This document shows, in pieces, positions 39,795 to 47,370 of a stretch of DNA of 64,000 nucleotides. The DNA comes from Lachnospiraceae bacterium. Lineage in GTDB: Bacteria; Bacillota; Clostridia; Lachnospirales; Lachnospiraceae. How positions within the stretch are numbered: position 1 is the stretch's first letter; every line of letters starts with the position of its first letter. The notes under the pieces are model-generated. The model ran no database searches, was not told the DNA's origin, and saw nothing but the letters and a program-made list of their open reading frames with translations. The position numbers and the translations under genes were made by a program. The stretch lies in NCBI GenBank assembly GCA_910575565.1, contig CAJTFL010000013.1, forward strand, positions 1-64,000. The letters are read 5' to 3'.

Positions 39795-40136
39795 ATGTTT
39801 TACAGGGTGAAAGAAGTCCGGCCATTACCAGCGTATAATCTGCTTATTAGGTTTGTTACAGGGGAACGCAAGCAGTACAATGTTGCTCCATTGTTTGAAA
39901 AATGGGACGCATTCAAGGCGCTTTCCAGTGTCAAGGGATTGTTTGAACAAGTAAAAGTGGACACTGGCGGTTACGGTATATCGTGGAATGATGATATAGA
40001 CCTGTCCTGCAATGAACTGTGGGAGAACGGAATGCCCATAGAGGTGGCTGCTGACGATCTCCGGGCAATACAGGCGGCATATGAGGAATACGCACAGGAC
40101 GAAACCGTGAGCCACAATGATATTTACTGGGATTAG
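39795..40136 (+). CDS. DUF2442 protein
   Basis: A 113-residue protein whose N-terminal 80 residues match DUF2442: KEVRPLPAYNLLIRFVTGERKQY, a short Phe-rich segment, and YGISWNDDIDLSCNELWENG near the end. The C-terminal tail is acidic. It follows the DUF4160 gene closely and is followed by a terminator, so the two form an isolated bicistronic unit. The pairing is known in many bacteria; its function is not settled. Confidence 0.85.
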   Translation: MFYRVKEVRPLPAYNLLIRFVTGERKQYNVAPLFEKWDAFKALSSVKGLFEQVKVDTGGYGISWNDDIDLSCNELWENGMPIEVAADDLRAIQAAYEEYAQDETVSHNDIYWD

Positions 40137-40154
40137 GGGGATATTTAAAAAATG

Positions 40155-40183
40155 GAAGTTGTCAAAGGGCAGCTTCTTTTTTT
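40155..40183 (+). terminator. Intrinsic terminator after the DUF4160/DUF2442 pair
   Basis: The stem GAAGTTG/CAGCTTC (one G:U pair) with an 8-nt loop is followed by a T run. Confidence 0.8.
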
Positions 40184-40257
40184 GTGCATTATGGCAGCAG
40201 GGAAAGGCTGTCTGTCACGCGTTAGCTCAGTAAGCAGGAAAAAATGATTCGGACTGG

Positions 40258-40578
40258 GTGTGCCCGCGCTGCGGAAAAATCAATAGCGATTATGTAGGCA
40301 CTTGCAGCTGCGGCTGCAAGGGAGCGCCGGATCTGATTGTTGAAATCCTGTCCCCTTCCACCCTTCGCCATGACCGGCTTGTGAAGTTAAACCTATACCA
40401 GCGAGCCCGGGTGCGGGAATACTGGATTGTGGATCCGGAGAACAGGTCTGTGATGGTGTTTCTCCCAGACAGCAGCGGTTCTTTTAGGCTTCATGAGGAC
40501 TACGGACGGGAAGATGTGGCAAAAGTCAACGTGCTTGATGGGTGTTTTATTGAATTAAGCAAAGTGTTTTCTGAGTAA
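40258..40578 (+). pseudogene. 5'-truncated Uma2-type endonuclease joined to a zinc-ribbon fragment
   Basis: From about residue 23 onward the frame reads GAPDLIVEILSPSTLRHDR and YWIVDPENRSVMVF, the C-terminal half of a Uma2-family (PD-(D/E)XK) nuclease. The N-terminal half of that fold is missing. In its place is CPRCGKINSDYVGTCSCGC, a typical C-terminal zinc-ribbon end of unrelated small proteins. The frame has no good ribosome site and is closed upstream at about 40231. I take it as a deletion chimera of two genes. It follows the DUF4160/DUF2442 unit and ends before a terminator. Confidence 0.65.
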
Positions 40579-40590
40579 GCAGCTTAGATT

Positions 40591-40625
40591 AGAGCGGGCG
40601 GAGTTAATTCCTGTCTGCTCTTTTT
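40591..40625 (+). terminator. Intrinsic terminator after the Uma2 remnant
   Basis: The arms AGAGCGGGCGG and CCTGTCTGCTCT form 11 pairs including G:U pairs and are followed by TTTTTA. Confidence 0.82.
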
Positions 40626-41226
40626 ATTTGGTAAAATACCGTCCGTTCAGCCCATGCCATTCGTACTGTGCGGCGTCCCTTCAGGGAAAAACGCGCTTGC
40701 AGCGCTTTTTGCTGCTGGCGCAGCTTTCTTTTGCTTATTGACAAACTTTCATAGGATTGTATTAAATTTGGAGCTTGCTATCCAGGGCTTTGCTGTGGTA
40801 GGATGGAGATGAACGTTATTCCATAGAGAAAACGCATCAGCAAAGGCTTGGCTTTCCTGTATGCAGGCGGCGCAAACGTTGGCAGCAGGCATGGCAAAGC
40901 AGATAAAAACGGATGAAAAGCAGATACCGGGACAGGGAAAGGATGTGCTGACCCTTTCGGCAGCAACTTTCGGCAGTTCTCTGGGCGATTTTGCGGTATT
41001 TTGCAGGGATTTACACCATTCTCAATCTAAGGGATGCCAAGGGCAAAAGCCCGTTTGGCCAAATGTCATCTTAATGAATCTTAAGGTGCTTCCTTCTGAT
41101 GCGTTCTCGGAAATGTTCATTTTAAGCTGGCGTATATGCGGCTTATCCAATCCCCAAAATCTGAAAATGCCTGAAAAGCAGGGGACGCTTAGGGCGCCGT
41201 TTTATCAGGCGAAGAAGGAGAGAACG
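40626..41226 (+). promoter_or_regulatory. Promoter and long untranslated leader before the ECF S-component gene
   Basis: TTGACA at 40738-40743 and TATTAA at 40760-40765 (16-bp spacer) would start a leader of about 450 nt. The frame of the downstream gene stays open back to 40861, but that extension looks non-coding (no family similarity, no ribosome site). I recognise no riboswitch class. Short stems such as GGCAAAAGCCC are present near 41040. At 40627-40643 the word TACCGTCCGTTCAGCC is the inverse of a segment at 36737-36752. Confidence 0.45.
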
Positions 41227-41850
41227 ATGAGAAACAGCAGCAGGACACTTACACACCCACATACCCACACCCTCTACATGGTGGAACTGGCACTGATGGT
41301 CGCCATCATTTTTGTGATGGCCTTTACCCCACTGGGATATCTTAGGACGCCGGGGCTTTCCATCACATTTTTGACCGTGCCGGTGGCGGTGGGAGCCATT
41401 ATTTTAGGGCCGAAGGGCGGAGCGGTCTGCGGCCTGGCGTTTGGCCTTACCAGCTTGATGCAGAGCATGGGAGGCGGGGGCTTTGGCACGATGTTATTTG
41501 GCATCAGTCCCTTAGCAACGGCTTTTACCTGCATTGTGCCCAGGGTCTTGGAAGGGTGGCTTTGCGGCCTGGTATTTCAGGCAATGAAGAAGTTTTCCAA
41601 AAACGGTTCCTATTTTGCGGCAGGCCTTGCCTGCCCGCTGTTAAATACGGTGTTGTTTATGACTGCCCTGGTGGTGTGCTTTTACCATACGGATTATATC
41701 CGGGGGATTGCCCAAACATTGGGGGTATCCAATCCGGTAATGTTTGCGGTGGTGTTCGTAGGCGTACAGGGGCTAATTGAGGCCGCAGCCTGCACCGTGA
41801 TTGCCAGTGTGGTTTCCAGGACGCTGGCGGCGGCTTTGAAGATGGGATAG
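41227..41850 (+). CDS. ECF transporter S component (vitamin uptake)
   Basis: Membrane substrate-binding subunit of 207 residues with about six helices. The N-terminal segment LYMVELALMVAIIFVMAFTP is followed by GLSITFLTVPVAVGAIILGP and the S-component pattern GPKGGAVCGLAFGLTSLMQS. This resembles pantothenate or related vitamin S components, but the ligand cannot be read from sequence. The N-terminus is His-rich (HPHTHT). It needs an EcfA/A'/T energising module, which is not in the window, so it is of the solitary group II type. ATG 41227 has AAGAAGGAG. Confidence 0.85.
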   Translation: MRNSSRTLTHPHTHTLYMVELALMVAIIFVMAFTPLGYLRTPGLSITFLTVPVAVGAIILGPKGGAVCGLAFGLTSLMQSMGGGGFGTMLFGISPLATAFTCIVPRVLEGWLCGLVFQAMKKFSKNGSYFAAGLACPLLNTVLFMTALVVCFYHTDYIRGIAQTLGVSNPVMFAVVFVGVQGLIEAAACTVIASVVSRTLAAALKMG

Positions 41851-42156
41851 AGGATAAGGAGTATCTGGCAGAAAGTAAATATCTGGCGGAAAGCAATTTT
41901 CAACGTTTGATATTCATGTCAGTTGTGTGTCTGCGAAACGAAGACGTAGTGCGCTATAGCGAGATTCGCAGACATACTGATGACAAGCAGATACATTTAA
42001 AAAGGATGGCGAGGCCGCCTTGCAGCAAAGGACGCTGCGGGGCGGCTTAATTGCTTAAAAGAGCCGGGCGCAGGGAAATTTCCGAGAATGCCCTTAAGAT
42101 TCGAGAGCGCCCTTAAGATTTAAGAAACAAGAAACGGAGAAAAGGAGAAAAATAAA
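41851..42156. other. Gene-free stretch with duplicated repeat ends and a long stem-loop
   Basis: ATCTGGCAGAAAGTAAAT and ATCTGGCGGAAAGCAATT are tandem near-copies at 41863-41898; the second resembles the right end of the MITE-like element at 50374-50535. At 41917-41985 the arms TGTCAGT...GTCTGCGAA and TTCGCAGAC...ACTGATGACA make a long imperfect hairpin with an internal CGCTATAGCG palindrome. At 42089-42122 GCCCTTAAGATT is repeated twice. No gene is seen. Confidence 0.5.
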
Positions 42157-42231
42157 GTGGAGGAAAATAAAGTGGAGGAAAATAAAGTGGAGGAAAATAA
42201 AGTGGAGAAAAATAAAATGGAAGAAAATGGT
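42157..42231 (+). repeat. 15-bp tandem repeats carrying repeated SD-start modules
   Basis: Five units begin at 42157, 42172, 42187, 42202 and 42217. The first three are identical (GTGGAGGAAAATAAA); the fourth has one change and the fifth starts with ATG. Each unit holds a start codon and a GGAGG or GGAG correctly spaced for the start codon of the next unit. The units are in frame and encode VEENK repeats. Confidence 0.88.
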
Positions 42232-43209
42232 GTGGTAAGGGAAATCCCCATTACGGAGGTAGAGGGGCTGCGCATCGGCAATGCCCAGGATCAGGAGGCA
42301 AAGACGGGGGTTACGGTGCTTTTGTTTGACGAAGGGGCGAAGGTGGGAGTGGATATCAGCGGGGGCGGCCCTGCATCCAGGGAAACGCCCTTGGCTCTTC
42401 CCTTGACGGCGGATAATCCGGTGAATGGGATTGTGCTGTCCGGGGGTTCCGCTTTTGGCCTGGCTGCGTCGGACGGCGTGATGGAGTACCTGGAAGAGCG
42501 GGGGATCGGCTATGAAACCGGATATGCCAAGGTTCCCTTGGTATGCCAATCCTGCATTTACGATCTTGGCTGCGGAAGGGCGGATGTGCGCCCGGATAAG
42601 GCCATGGGCTATAAGGCCTGCGTGGATGCGGAGAAAAATAGTCCTTCCTGGGGATGCATAGGCGGCGGGACGGGAGCTGCGGTGGGGAAGCTTTACGGCA
42701 TGGGCAGGGCCATGAAGTCGGGGCTGGGAATGTATGCGGTGTCTGTGGGGAAGCTTAAGATGGCGGCGGTAGTGGTGGTAAATGCGGTGGGAGATATCAT
42801 TGATCCGGAAACAGGAAAAATCGTGGCGGGGCTTAGGACGGAGGACGAAAAAGGGTTTGCGGACTCCTGCAGGGAGCTGTACCGGTTAAGCTGCCGCCAG
42901 GATTTATTTAGCCGTCAAAGCGCATCCGGGAGCGGGATAGCCAATGCTAATACTAATACCAATGCCAATACAAATACTACAATCGGCGCGGTGATTACCA
43001 ACGGAAAGTTTTCAAAAGCGGAGATGGGAAAGATTGCTTCCATGGCCAGAAGCGCCTATAGCCGCTGTATCCGGCCCGTAGGGACGATGGCAGACGGGGA
43101 TACGATCTATGCTGCTGCCTTAGGCAGGATAGAGGCGGATGTAAATATGGCGGGGACTCTGGCGGCGGAGGTGATGGCAAAAGCGATCTTAAGAGCCGTA
43201 CAGCCTTAA
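42157..43209 (+). CDS. P1-family peptidase (L-aminopeptidase/D-esterase, DmpA type)
   Basis: Ntn-hydrolase-like aminopeptidase that matures by self-cleavage before a nucleophilic Ser or Thr. Family blocks are visible: VVREIPITEVEGLRIGNA, GGGPASRET, NGIVLSGGSAFGL and GCIGGGTGAAVGK. The processing site is in NTTIGAVITNGKFSKAEM. Two features are odd. The start lies in five 15-bp repeats, each offering a GTG or ATG with its own SD, so translation may begin at any of 42157-42217. Also, an Ala/Thr-Asn run (ANANTNTNANTN) sits directly before the nucleophile. 350 residues from the first GTG; AAAGGAG precedes it. Confidence 0.88.
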   Translation: MEENKVEENKVEENKVEKNKMEENGVVREIPITEVEGLRIGNAQDQEAKTGVTVLLFDEGAKVGVDISGGGPASRETPLALPLTADNPVNGIVLSGGSAFGLAASDGVMEYLEERGIGYETGYAKVPLVCQSCIYDLGCGRADVRPDKAMGYKACVDAEKNSPSWGCIGGGTGAAVGKLYGMGRAMKSGLGMYAVSVGKLKMAAVVVVNAVGDIIDPETGKIVAGLRTEDEKGFADSCRELYRLSCRQDLFSRQSASGSGIANANTNTNANTNTTIGAVITNGKFSKAEMGKIASMARSAYSRCIRPVGTMADGDTIYAAALGRIEADVNMAGTLAAEVMAKAILRAVQP

Positions 43210-43220
43210 AGTTTTCCTGA

Positions 43221-43306
43221 AGTGCGCTTGAAAAAGCATTCCCGTCATCACACGTCCCACAAACGGTGGCGCACGTCTGGCAGAAAGCATTTTATAAACA
43301 CGCTCT
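43221..43306. repeat. MITE-like element, short copy
   Basis: The left end AGTGCGCTTGAAAAAGCATT and right end CAGAAAGCATTTTATAAACA followed by CGCTCT are degenerate inverted copies of the ends of the longer element at 50374-50535. It is 86 bp long, without coding capacity, in the gap between the P1 peptidase and CotS-like genes. Confidence 0.65.
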
Positions 43307-43428
43307 GGGCAGGATAATTTCAGACATAATCTTTCCTCTACATTCATAGGCTGGAAGTAGCCAATCAGGAAGCTGTGGCTGTGCAGCGGACGCAGCCAGA
43401 GAATGGGAATGTAAGGGGGAGTATACAT

Positions 43429-44409
43429 ATGTCTGTCAGCGATCGGTATGAGGAGGTTCTGAAACAGTATGAGCTTCAGGTAATCTCTGTGCGGAAAGGC
43501 CGGGGAGCATGGATCTGCGAAACCAGCCAGGGGATGAAAAGCCTGCGGGAATATCAGGGCACAATAAAGCGCCTGGAATTTGAGGATCAGATCCTTGGAC
43601 AGCTTAAGGGATTTGGGGTAACAGCGGATCAGTATGTCCGGAACCTGGAAGGAAATCTGCTTAGCACAGCCGGGGACGGAACGCGTTTCGTGCTAAAGGA
43701 CTGGTATGGGGATCGGGAGTGCAGCTTAAAGGACGGGAAAGAGGTGTGCGGGGCGGTGGCCAGCATCGCTTTTTTGCATAAATGTCTGCAGCGGATCCCC
43801 TTTCAGGAGGAATGGACTATGGGTTCCACCTTTCCCAGCCTGGCGATCCAGGATATGGAGCGCCATAACCGGGAGCTTAAACGGGCCAGAGCCTATATCC
43901 GGGGAAAGCGGAAAAAAAGTGATTTTGAGCTGTGCGTGATGAAAAGCTTCGAGCCGTTTTTCCAGCAGGCCAGGGCGGCGGCAGAAGGGATTGCCGGTCT
44001 GTGGGAGCAGGGGGCGGAGCCGCGCTGCCTATGCCATGGGGATCTGGATCATCACCATGTGCTGATGGGCGATGGGTATATGGCCATCGTGGAATATAAC
44101 CGCCTTCATATGGGGCTTCAGATGGAGGATCTTTACCGGTTTATGCGGAAGGCCATGGAAAAGCATGGATGGAGCCTTTCTTTGGGGATTGAAATGCTGG
44201 AAGCCTATGAACGGGTGCTGCCCATTGCCAGGGAAAACCGAAGATGCCTGTATTTTCTGTTCCTGTACCCGGAGAAATATTGGAAGCAGATAAACTATTA
44301 CTTTAATGCCAACAAAGCCTGGATTCCGGCGCGGAACATGGACAAAATTATCGGCCTCCAGGAGCAGGAGGAGGGCAGGAGAAGGTTTTTGCAGGAATTG
44401 GGGAAATAA
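43429..44409 (+). CDS. CotS-family spore-coat protein kinase-like protein
   Basis: Protein of 326 residues with an aminoglycoside-phosphotransferase-like kinase fold. The conserved blocks are CHGDLDHHHVLM (catalytic loop) and VEYNRLHMGLQMEDLYRFMRK (metal site and following helix), with LYPEKYWKQINYYFN at the end. In CotS relatives the loop is typically CHQDYGxxN-like, so the catalytic residues are altered; the metal-site Asp is replaced by Glu in VEYN. The family is tied to the spore coat, which suggests the organism sporulates. ATG 43429 has AAGGGGGAG. Confidence 0.82.
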   Translation: MSVSDRYEEVLKQYELQVISVRKGRGAWICETSQGMKSLREYQGTIKRLEFEDQILGQLKGFGVTADQYVRNLEGNLLSTAGDGTRFVLKDWYGDRECSLKDGKEVCGAVASIAFLHKCLQRIPFQEEWTMGSTFPSLAIQDMERHNRELKRARAYIRGKRKKSDFELCVMKSFEPFFQQARAAAEGIAGLWEQGAEPRCLCHGDLDHHHVLMGDGYMAIVEYNRLHMGLQMEDLYRFMRKAMEKHGWSLSLGIEMLEAYERVLPIARENRRCLYFLFLYPEKYWKQINYYFNANKAWIPARNMDKIIGLQEQEEGRRRFLQELGK

Positions 44410-44591
44410 GCAAATGTATACAGGAAAAAATGGAAAGAAACCTTTTCTTTTGTGCGATTATTGTGCTATAATTTATGCAGTGCCATGGAAATTGTCCCAT
44501 GGCGGCTAAATTAATGCCAAAAGGTCAGGCGGCAGCGAGGGGAGAATTTGCCGAGCCTGAATGCGGTAGGAAAAGCAGGAGGCGAGAGCGC

Positions 44592-46328
44592 ATGAAAGAT
44601 TACATGAAGATTTACAATGAGTGGTTATCCAATCCATACTTTGACGAAGGGACGAAGGAAGAACTGCGAGCCATCGCGGGAGATGAGAATGAGATTAAAG
44701 AGCGTTTTTATATGGACTTGGAATTTGGAACGGCAGGATTAAGAGGAATCATCGGCGCAGGCATTAACCGGATGAATATTTACGTCGTCCGCCGCGCTAC
44801 CCAAGGATTAGCGAATTACATTATCAAGCAGGGCGGAGCCAAGAAGGGCGTTGCCATTGCTTACGATTCCCGCCATATGTCCCCGGAATTTGCCATGGAG
44901 GCAGCCATGACCCTGGCGGCTAACGGGATTAAGGCTTATAAGTTCGAGTCCCTGCGCCCCACGCCGGAGCTTTCCTTTGCCGTGCGGGAACTGGGCTGCA
45001 TCGCCGGGATTAACATCACCGCCAGCCATAACCCGCCGGAATATAACGGCTATAAGGTTTACTGGGAGGACGGCGCCCAGTTTACCCCGCCCCATGACAA
45101 GGGCGTGACGGACGAGGTGCTGGCGATCGAGGATCTGTCCACGGTTAAGGTGACGGATGAGGCCAGCGCTGCGGCTTCCGGCTTATACCAGGTAATCGGA
45201 AAGGATATTGATGACAAGTACATAGCCCAGGTAAAGGCTCAGGTGGTAAACCAGGCAGCGATTGATAAGATGCAGGATCAGATTACCATTATCTATACTC
45301 CCCTTCACGGCACAGGGAATATTCCGGCCAGGAGGGTGATGAAGGAGCTGGGCTTTGAGCACGTATACGTGGTTCCGGAGCAGGAGCTGCCGGATGGCGA
45401 CTTCCCCACCGTAAGCTATCCCAACCCGGAGGCCAGGGAAGCCTTTGAGCTGGGGCTTAAGCTGGCGAAGGAGAAGGATGCGGATCTGGTGCTGGCTACG
45501 GATCCGGATGCAGACCGCCTAGGGGTATACGTTAAGGATGCGAAATCCGGCGATTACATCCCGCTGACCGGCAATATGTCCGGTTCCCTGCTGTGTGAAT
45601 ATGTGTTAAGCCAGAAAGCTGCCGCTGGTAAGATCCCGGCGGACGGAGAAGTGGTAAAATCCATCGTTACCACTAATTTAGTCGATGCGGTGGCTAAGAA
45701 TTACGGCTGCAGGCTGGTTGAGGTGCTTACCGGGTTTAAGTGGATCGGCAAGGAAATTTTAAGAAATGAGCAGACAGGGGAAGGGTCTTACCTGTTTGGC
45801 ATGGAGGAAAGCTACGGCTGCTTAATCGGCGCTTACGCCCGCGACAAGGATGCTATCTCTGCCACGGCAGCTCTGTGCGAGGCTGCCGCGTACTACAAGG
45901 AGAAAGGGATGACCTTGTGGGATGCCATGGTGGCGATGTATGACAAGTACGGATACTATAAGGACGCCGTGCAGTCTATCGGGTTAAAGGGCATCGAGGG
46001 CCTGGCAAAGATTCAGTCGATTATGGAAACCTTGCGGAACAATACCCCGGCAGGGGTTGGGGGATATAAGGTAGTGTCTGCAAGGGATTACAAGCTGGAT
46101 ACGGTTAAGGATATGGCTACCGGAGAGGTAAAGCCCACCGGTCTTCCCTCTTCCAATGTGCTGTACTACGATCTGGAAGATAATGCATGGCTGTGCGTAA
46201 GGCCTTCCGGTACGGAGCCGAAGATTAAATTCTACTATGGCATTAAAGGGGAGTCCTTAGAGGATGCCGATGAGAAATCTGCGGCAATGGGGAAAGCGGT
46301 ACAGGCTTTAGTAGACGGGATGATGTAA
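44592..46328 (+). CDS. Phosphoglucomutase/phosphomannomutase (alpha-D-phosphohexomutase)
   Basis: Interconverts hexose 1- and 6-phosphates, feeding nucleotide-sugar and glycogen metabolism. The phospho-Ser loop is NITASHNPPEYNGYKVYWEDG, the Mg loop is ATDPDADRLGVYV, the sugar-specificity loop is GMEESYGC, and the phosphate-binding loop is RPSGTEPKIKFYYG. The 578-residue length matches the long PgcA-type enzymes of Firmicutes. ATG 44592 with AGGAGGCGAG is chosen over the upstream in-frame codon at 44475. An inverted repeat GCCATGG/CCATGGC (44483-44504) lies in the leader. Confidence 0.95.
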   Translation: MKDYMKIYNEWLSNPYFDEGTKEELRAIAGDENEIKERFYMDLEFGTAGLRGIIGAGINRMNIYVVRRATQGLANYIIKQGGAKKGVAIAYDSRHMSPEFAMEAAMTLAANGIKAYKFESLRPTPELSFAVRELGCIAGINITASHNPPEYNGYKVYWEDGAQFTPPHDKGVTDEVLAIEDLSTVKVTDEASAAASGLYQVIGKDIDDKYIAQVKAQVVNQAAIDKMQDQITIIYTPLHGTGNIPARRVMKELGFEHVYVVPEQELPDGDFPTVSYPNPEAREAFELGLKLAKEKDADLVLATDPDADRLGVYVKDAKSGDYIPLTGNMSGSLLCEYVLSQKAAAGKIPADGEVVKSIVTTNLVDAVAKNYGCRLVEVLTGFKWIGKEILRNEQTGEGSYLFGMEESYGCLIGAYARDKDAISATAALCEAAAYYKEKGMTLWDAMVAMYDKYGYYKDAVQSIGLKGIEGLAKIQSIMETLRNNTPAGVGGYKVVSARDYKLDTVKDMATGEVKPTGLPSSNVLYYDLEDNAWLCVRPSGTEPKIKFYYGIKGESLEDADEKSAAMGKAVQALVDGMM

Positions 46329-46391
46329 AGGCACTGCCATTGGGAAGCTGCAAAGGCATCGGCAAAGCCTTTGGATGCCTCAGATAAGTTT

Positions 46392-46426
46392 AGGCCAGGA
46401 ACTTGGGAAAGGTTCCTGGCCTTTTT
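46392..46426 (+). terminator. Intrinsic terminator after the mutase gene
   Basis: The perfect stem AGGCCAGGAAC/GTTCCTGGCCT with an 8-nt loop is followed by a T run. Confidence 0.9.
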
Positions 46427-46443
46427 GCTTGAGTGCACGGCAA

Positions 46444-47088
46444 TTAATTTTTCGTTACTTTAAGTTTATATTTGGAATTGCTGGTAGCGTGGCCTTCCAG
46501 CACGTCGTCGGTAAGGGTTAATTTCCAATTCAGCATACTGTAGCCGGTAGGCTCATAGATCCATTCATCGGCACGCAGCTCATACGTATTGGTTCCCAGC
46601 TTCTTTACCTGGCATAAATAGCTGCCTTCCTGGATGTTATCTTTCCGCTTCAGGCTGTAAAAATTAATCTGGGCCATCTGGATGTCCCCGGTTTCAAATA
46701 TGGCAATATCGATGCCGCCTTTGCCGTGGGAAGCGGTGTAAGTGCCGGAATAGGTTCCTAAGAAGGTGTTCCGCTTGGTTACTTCCGCAGTAACCGTCTG
46801 GGTCTGCACCACGTCGTTGACAATCCATGCGCCGCTTGCGTTAGTCAGCCCTCCGTCTGGGGCAGGAAGGCCCATAAGGCAGTAGCCGTCTTGGTTAAAG
46901 TAATAGCATTCCGCTTTTTTGTCCAGATCCTGGTCGATCCAGTACCAGCCGCCGGACGGGTAGGTTCCGTCGTCCTGGCTGTACCACCATCCGTTCGCAT
47001 TTTGCTGCCACTGGCCTGCAAAAGCGGGAATCGCCATCGCCAGCGAAAGTGCTGCCGTGCACGCGGCAGCAAGCCATGTCCGTTTCAT
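46444..47088 (-). CDS. Secreted protein with choline-binding-type wall repeats
   Basis: The signal peptide (KRTWLAAACTAALSLAMAIPAFA) is followed by two or three wall-binding repeats (GWWYSQDDGTYPSGGWYWID, ECYYFNQDGYCLMG). The C-terminal half (about 95-214) is beta-rich and not recognised. The ATG at 47088 has GGAGG at the right distance; its 27-nt leader is identical to that of the class A PBP gene at 58433. It is divergent from uxaB. Because the repeats match those of the protein at 34809, both may attach to the same wall polymer. Confidence 0.85.
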   Translation of the reverse strand: MKRTWLAAACTAALSLAMAIPAFAGQWQQNANGWWYSQDDGTYPSGGWYWIDQDLDKKAECYYFNQDGYCLMGLPAPDGGLTNASGAWIVNDVVQTQTVTAEVTKRNTFLGTYSGTYTASHGKGGIDIAIFETGDIQMAQINFYSLKRKDNIQEGSYLCQVKKLGTNTYELRADEWIYEPTGYSMLNWKLTLTDDVLEGHATSNSKYKLKVTKN

Positions 47089-47172
47089 TATTTCCTCCAT
47101 TCTGTGCGTGCCCTGTAGGGCGGGCTGCGTGTTTTGGCGCATCTTGCCCCCGGCGCACCGTTTTCTGCACTA

Positions 47173-47201
47173 AGCATAGCATAGTTTTGGGGAAAAGTCA
47201 A
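47173..47201 (-). promoter_or_regulatory. Promoter of the wall-repeat protein gene
   Basis: On the minus strand TTGACT (47196-47201) and TATGCT (47173-47178) are 17 bp apart. The distal LacI-type operator of uxaB begins 31 bp further out. Confidence 0.7.
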
Positions 47202-47231
47202 AATCCATGTGAGGATGGAGATAAGACAAAA

Positions 47232-47245
47232 TGTAAGCGCTTACA
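47232..47245. promoter_or_regulatory. LacI-type operator O1 (upstream of uxaB promoter)
   Basis: A perfect 14-bp palindrome TGTAAGCGCTTACA with the central CG typical of LacI/GalR-family operators. It lies 18 bp upstream of the -35 box and is followed by AAAATT, as is O2. Confidence 0.85.
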
Positions 47246-47263
47246 AAATTTTTTGGAAAACTA

Positions 47264-47292
47264 TTGATCTTATCCGGAAAATGTAGTATAGT
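47264..47292 (+). promoter_or_regulatory. uxaB promoter
   Basis: TTGATC at 47264-47269 and TATAGT at 47287-47292 with a 17-bp spacer, between the two operators. Confidence 0.78.
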
Positions 47293-47331
47293 AGGCCTAG
47301 GAACTAAAGGAAAATGTAATGTAACGGGAGA

Positions 47332-47345
47332 TGTAAGCACTTACA
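47332..47345. promoter_or_regulatory. LacI-type operator O2 (in the uxaB leader)
   Basis: TGTAAGCACTTACA, one base from a perfect palindrome, lies about 33 bp after the predicted start of transcription. Its position is exactly 100 bp from O1, so one tetrameric repressor could hold a loop across the promoter. Confidence 0.82.
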
Positions 47346-47370
47346 AAATTATTTTATGGAGGTAGCGAGG

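Noticed and set aside
40861-41226. N-terminal extension of the ECF S component
   Set aside because: The in-frame stretch has no ribosome site and no membrane or family character; the ATG at 41227 has a good SD and the normal family start.
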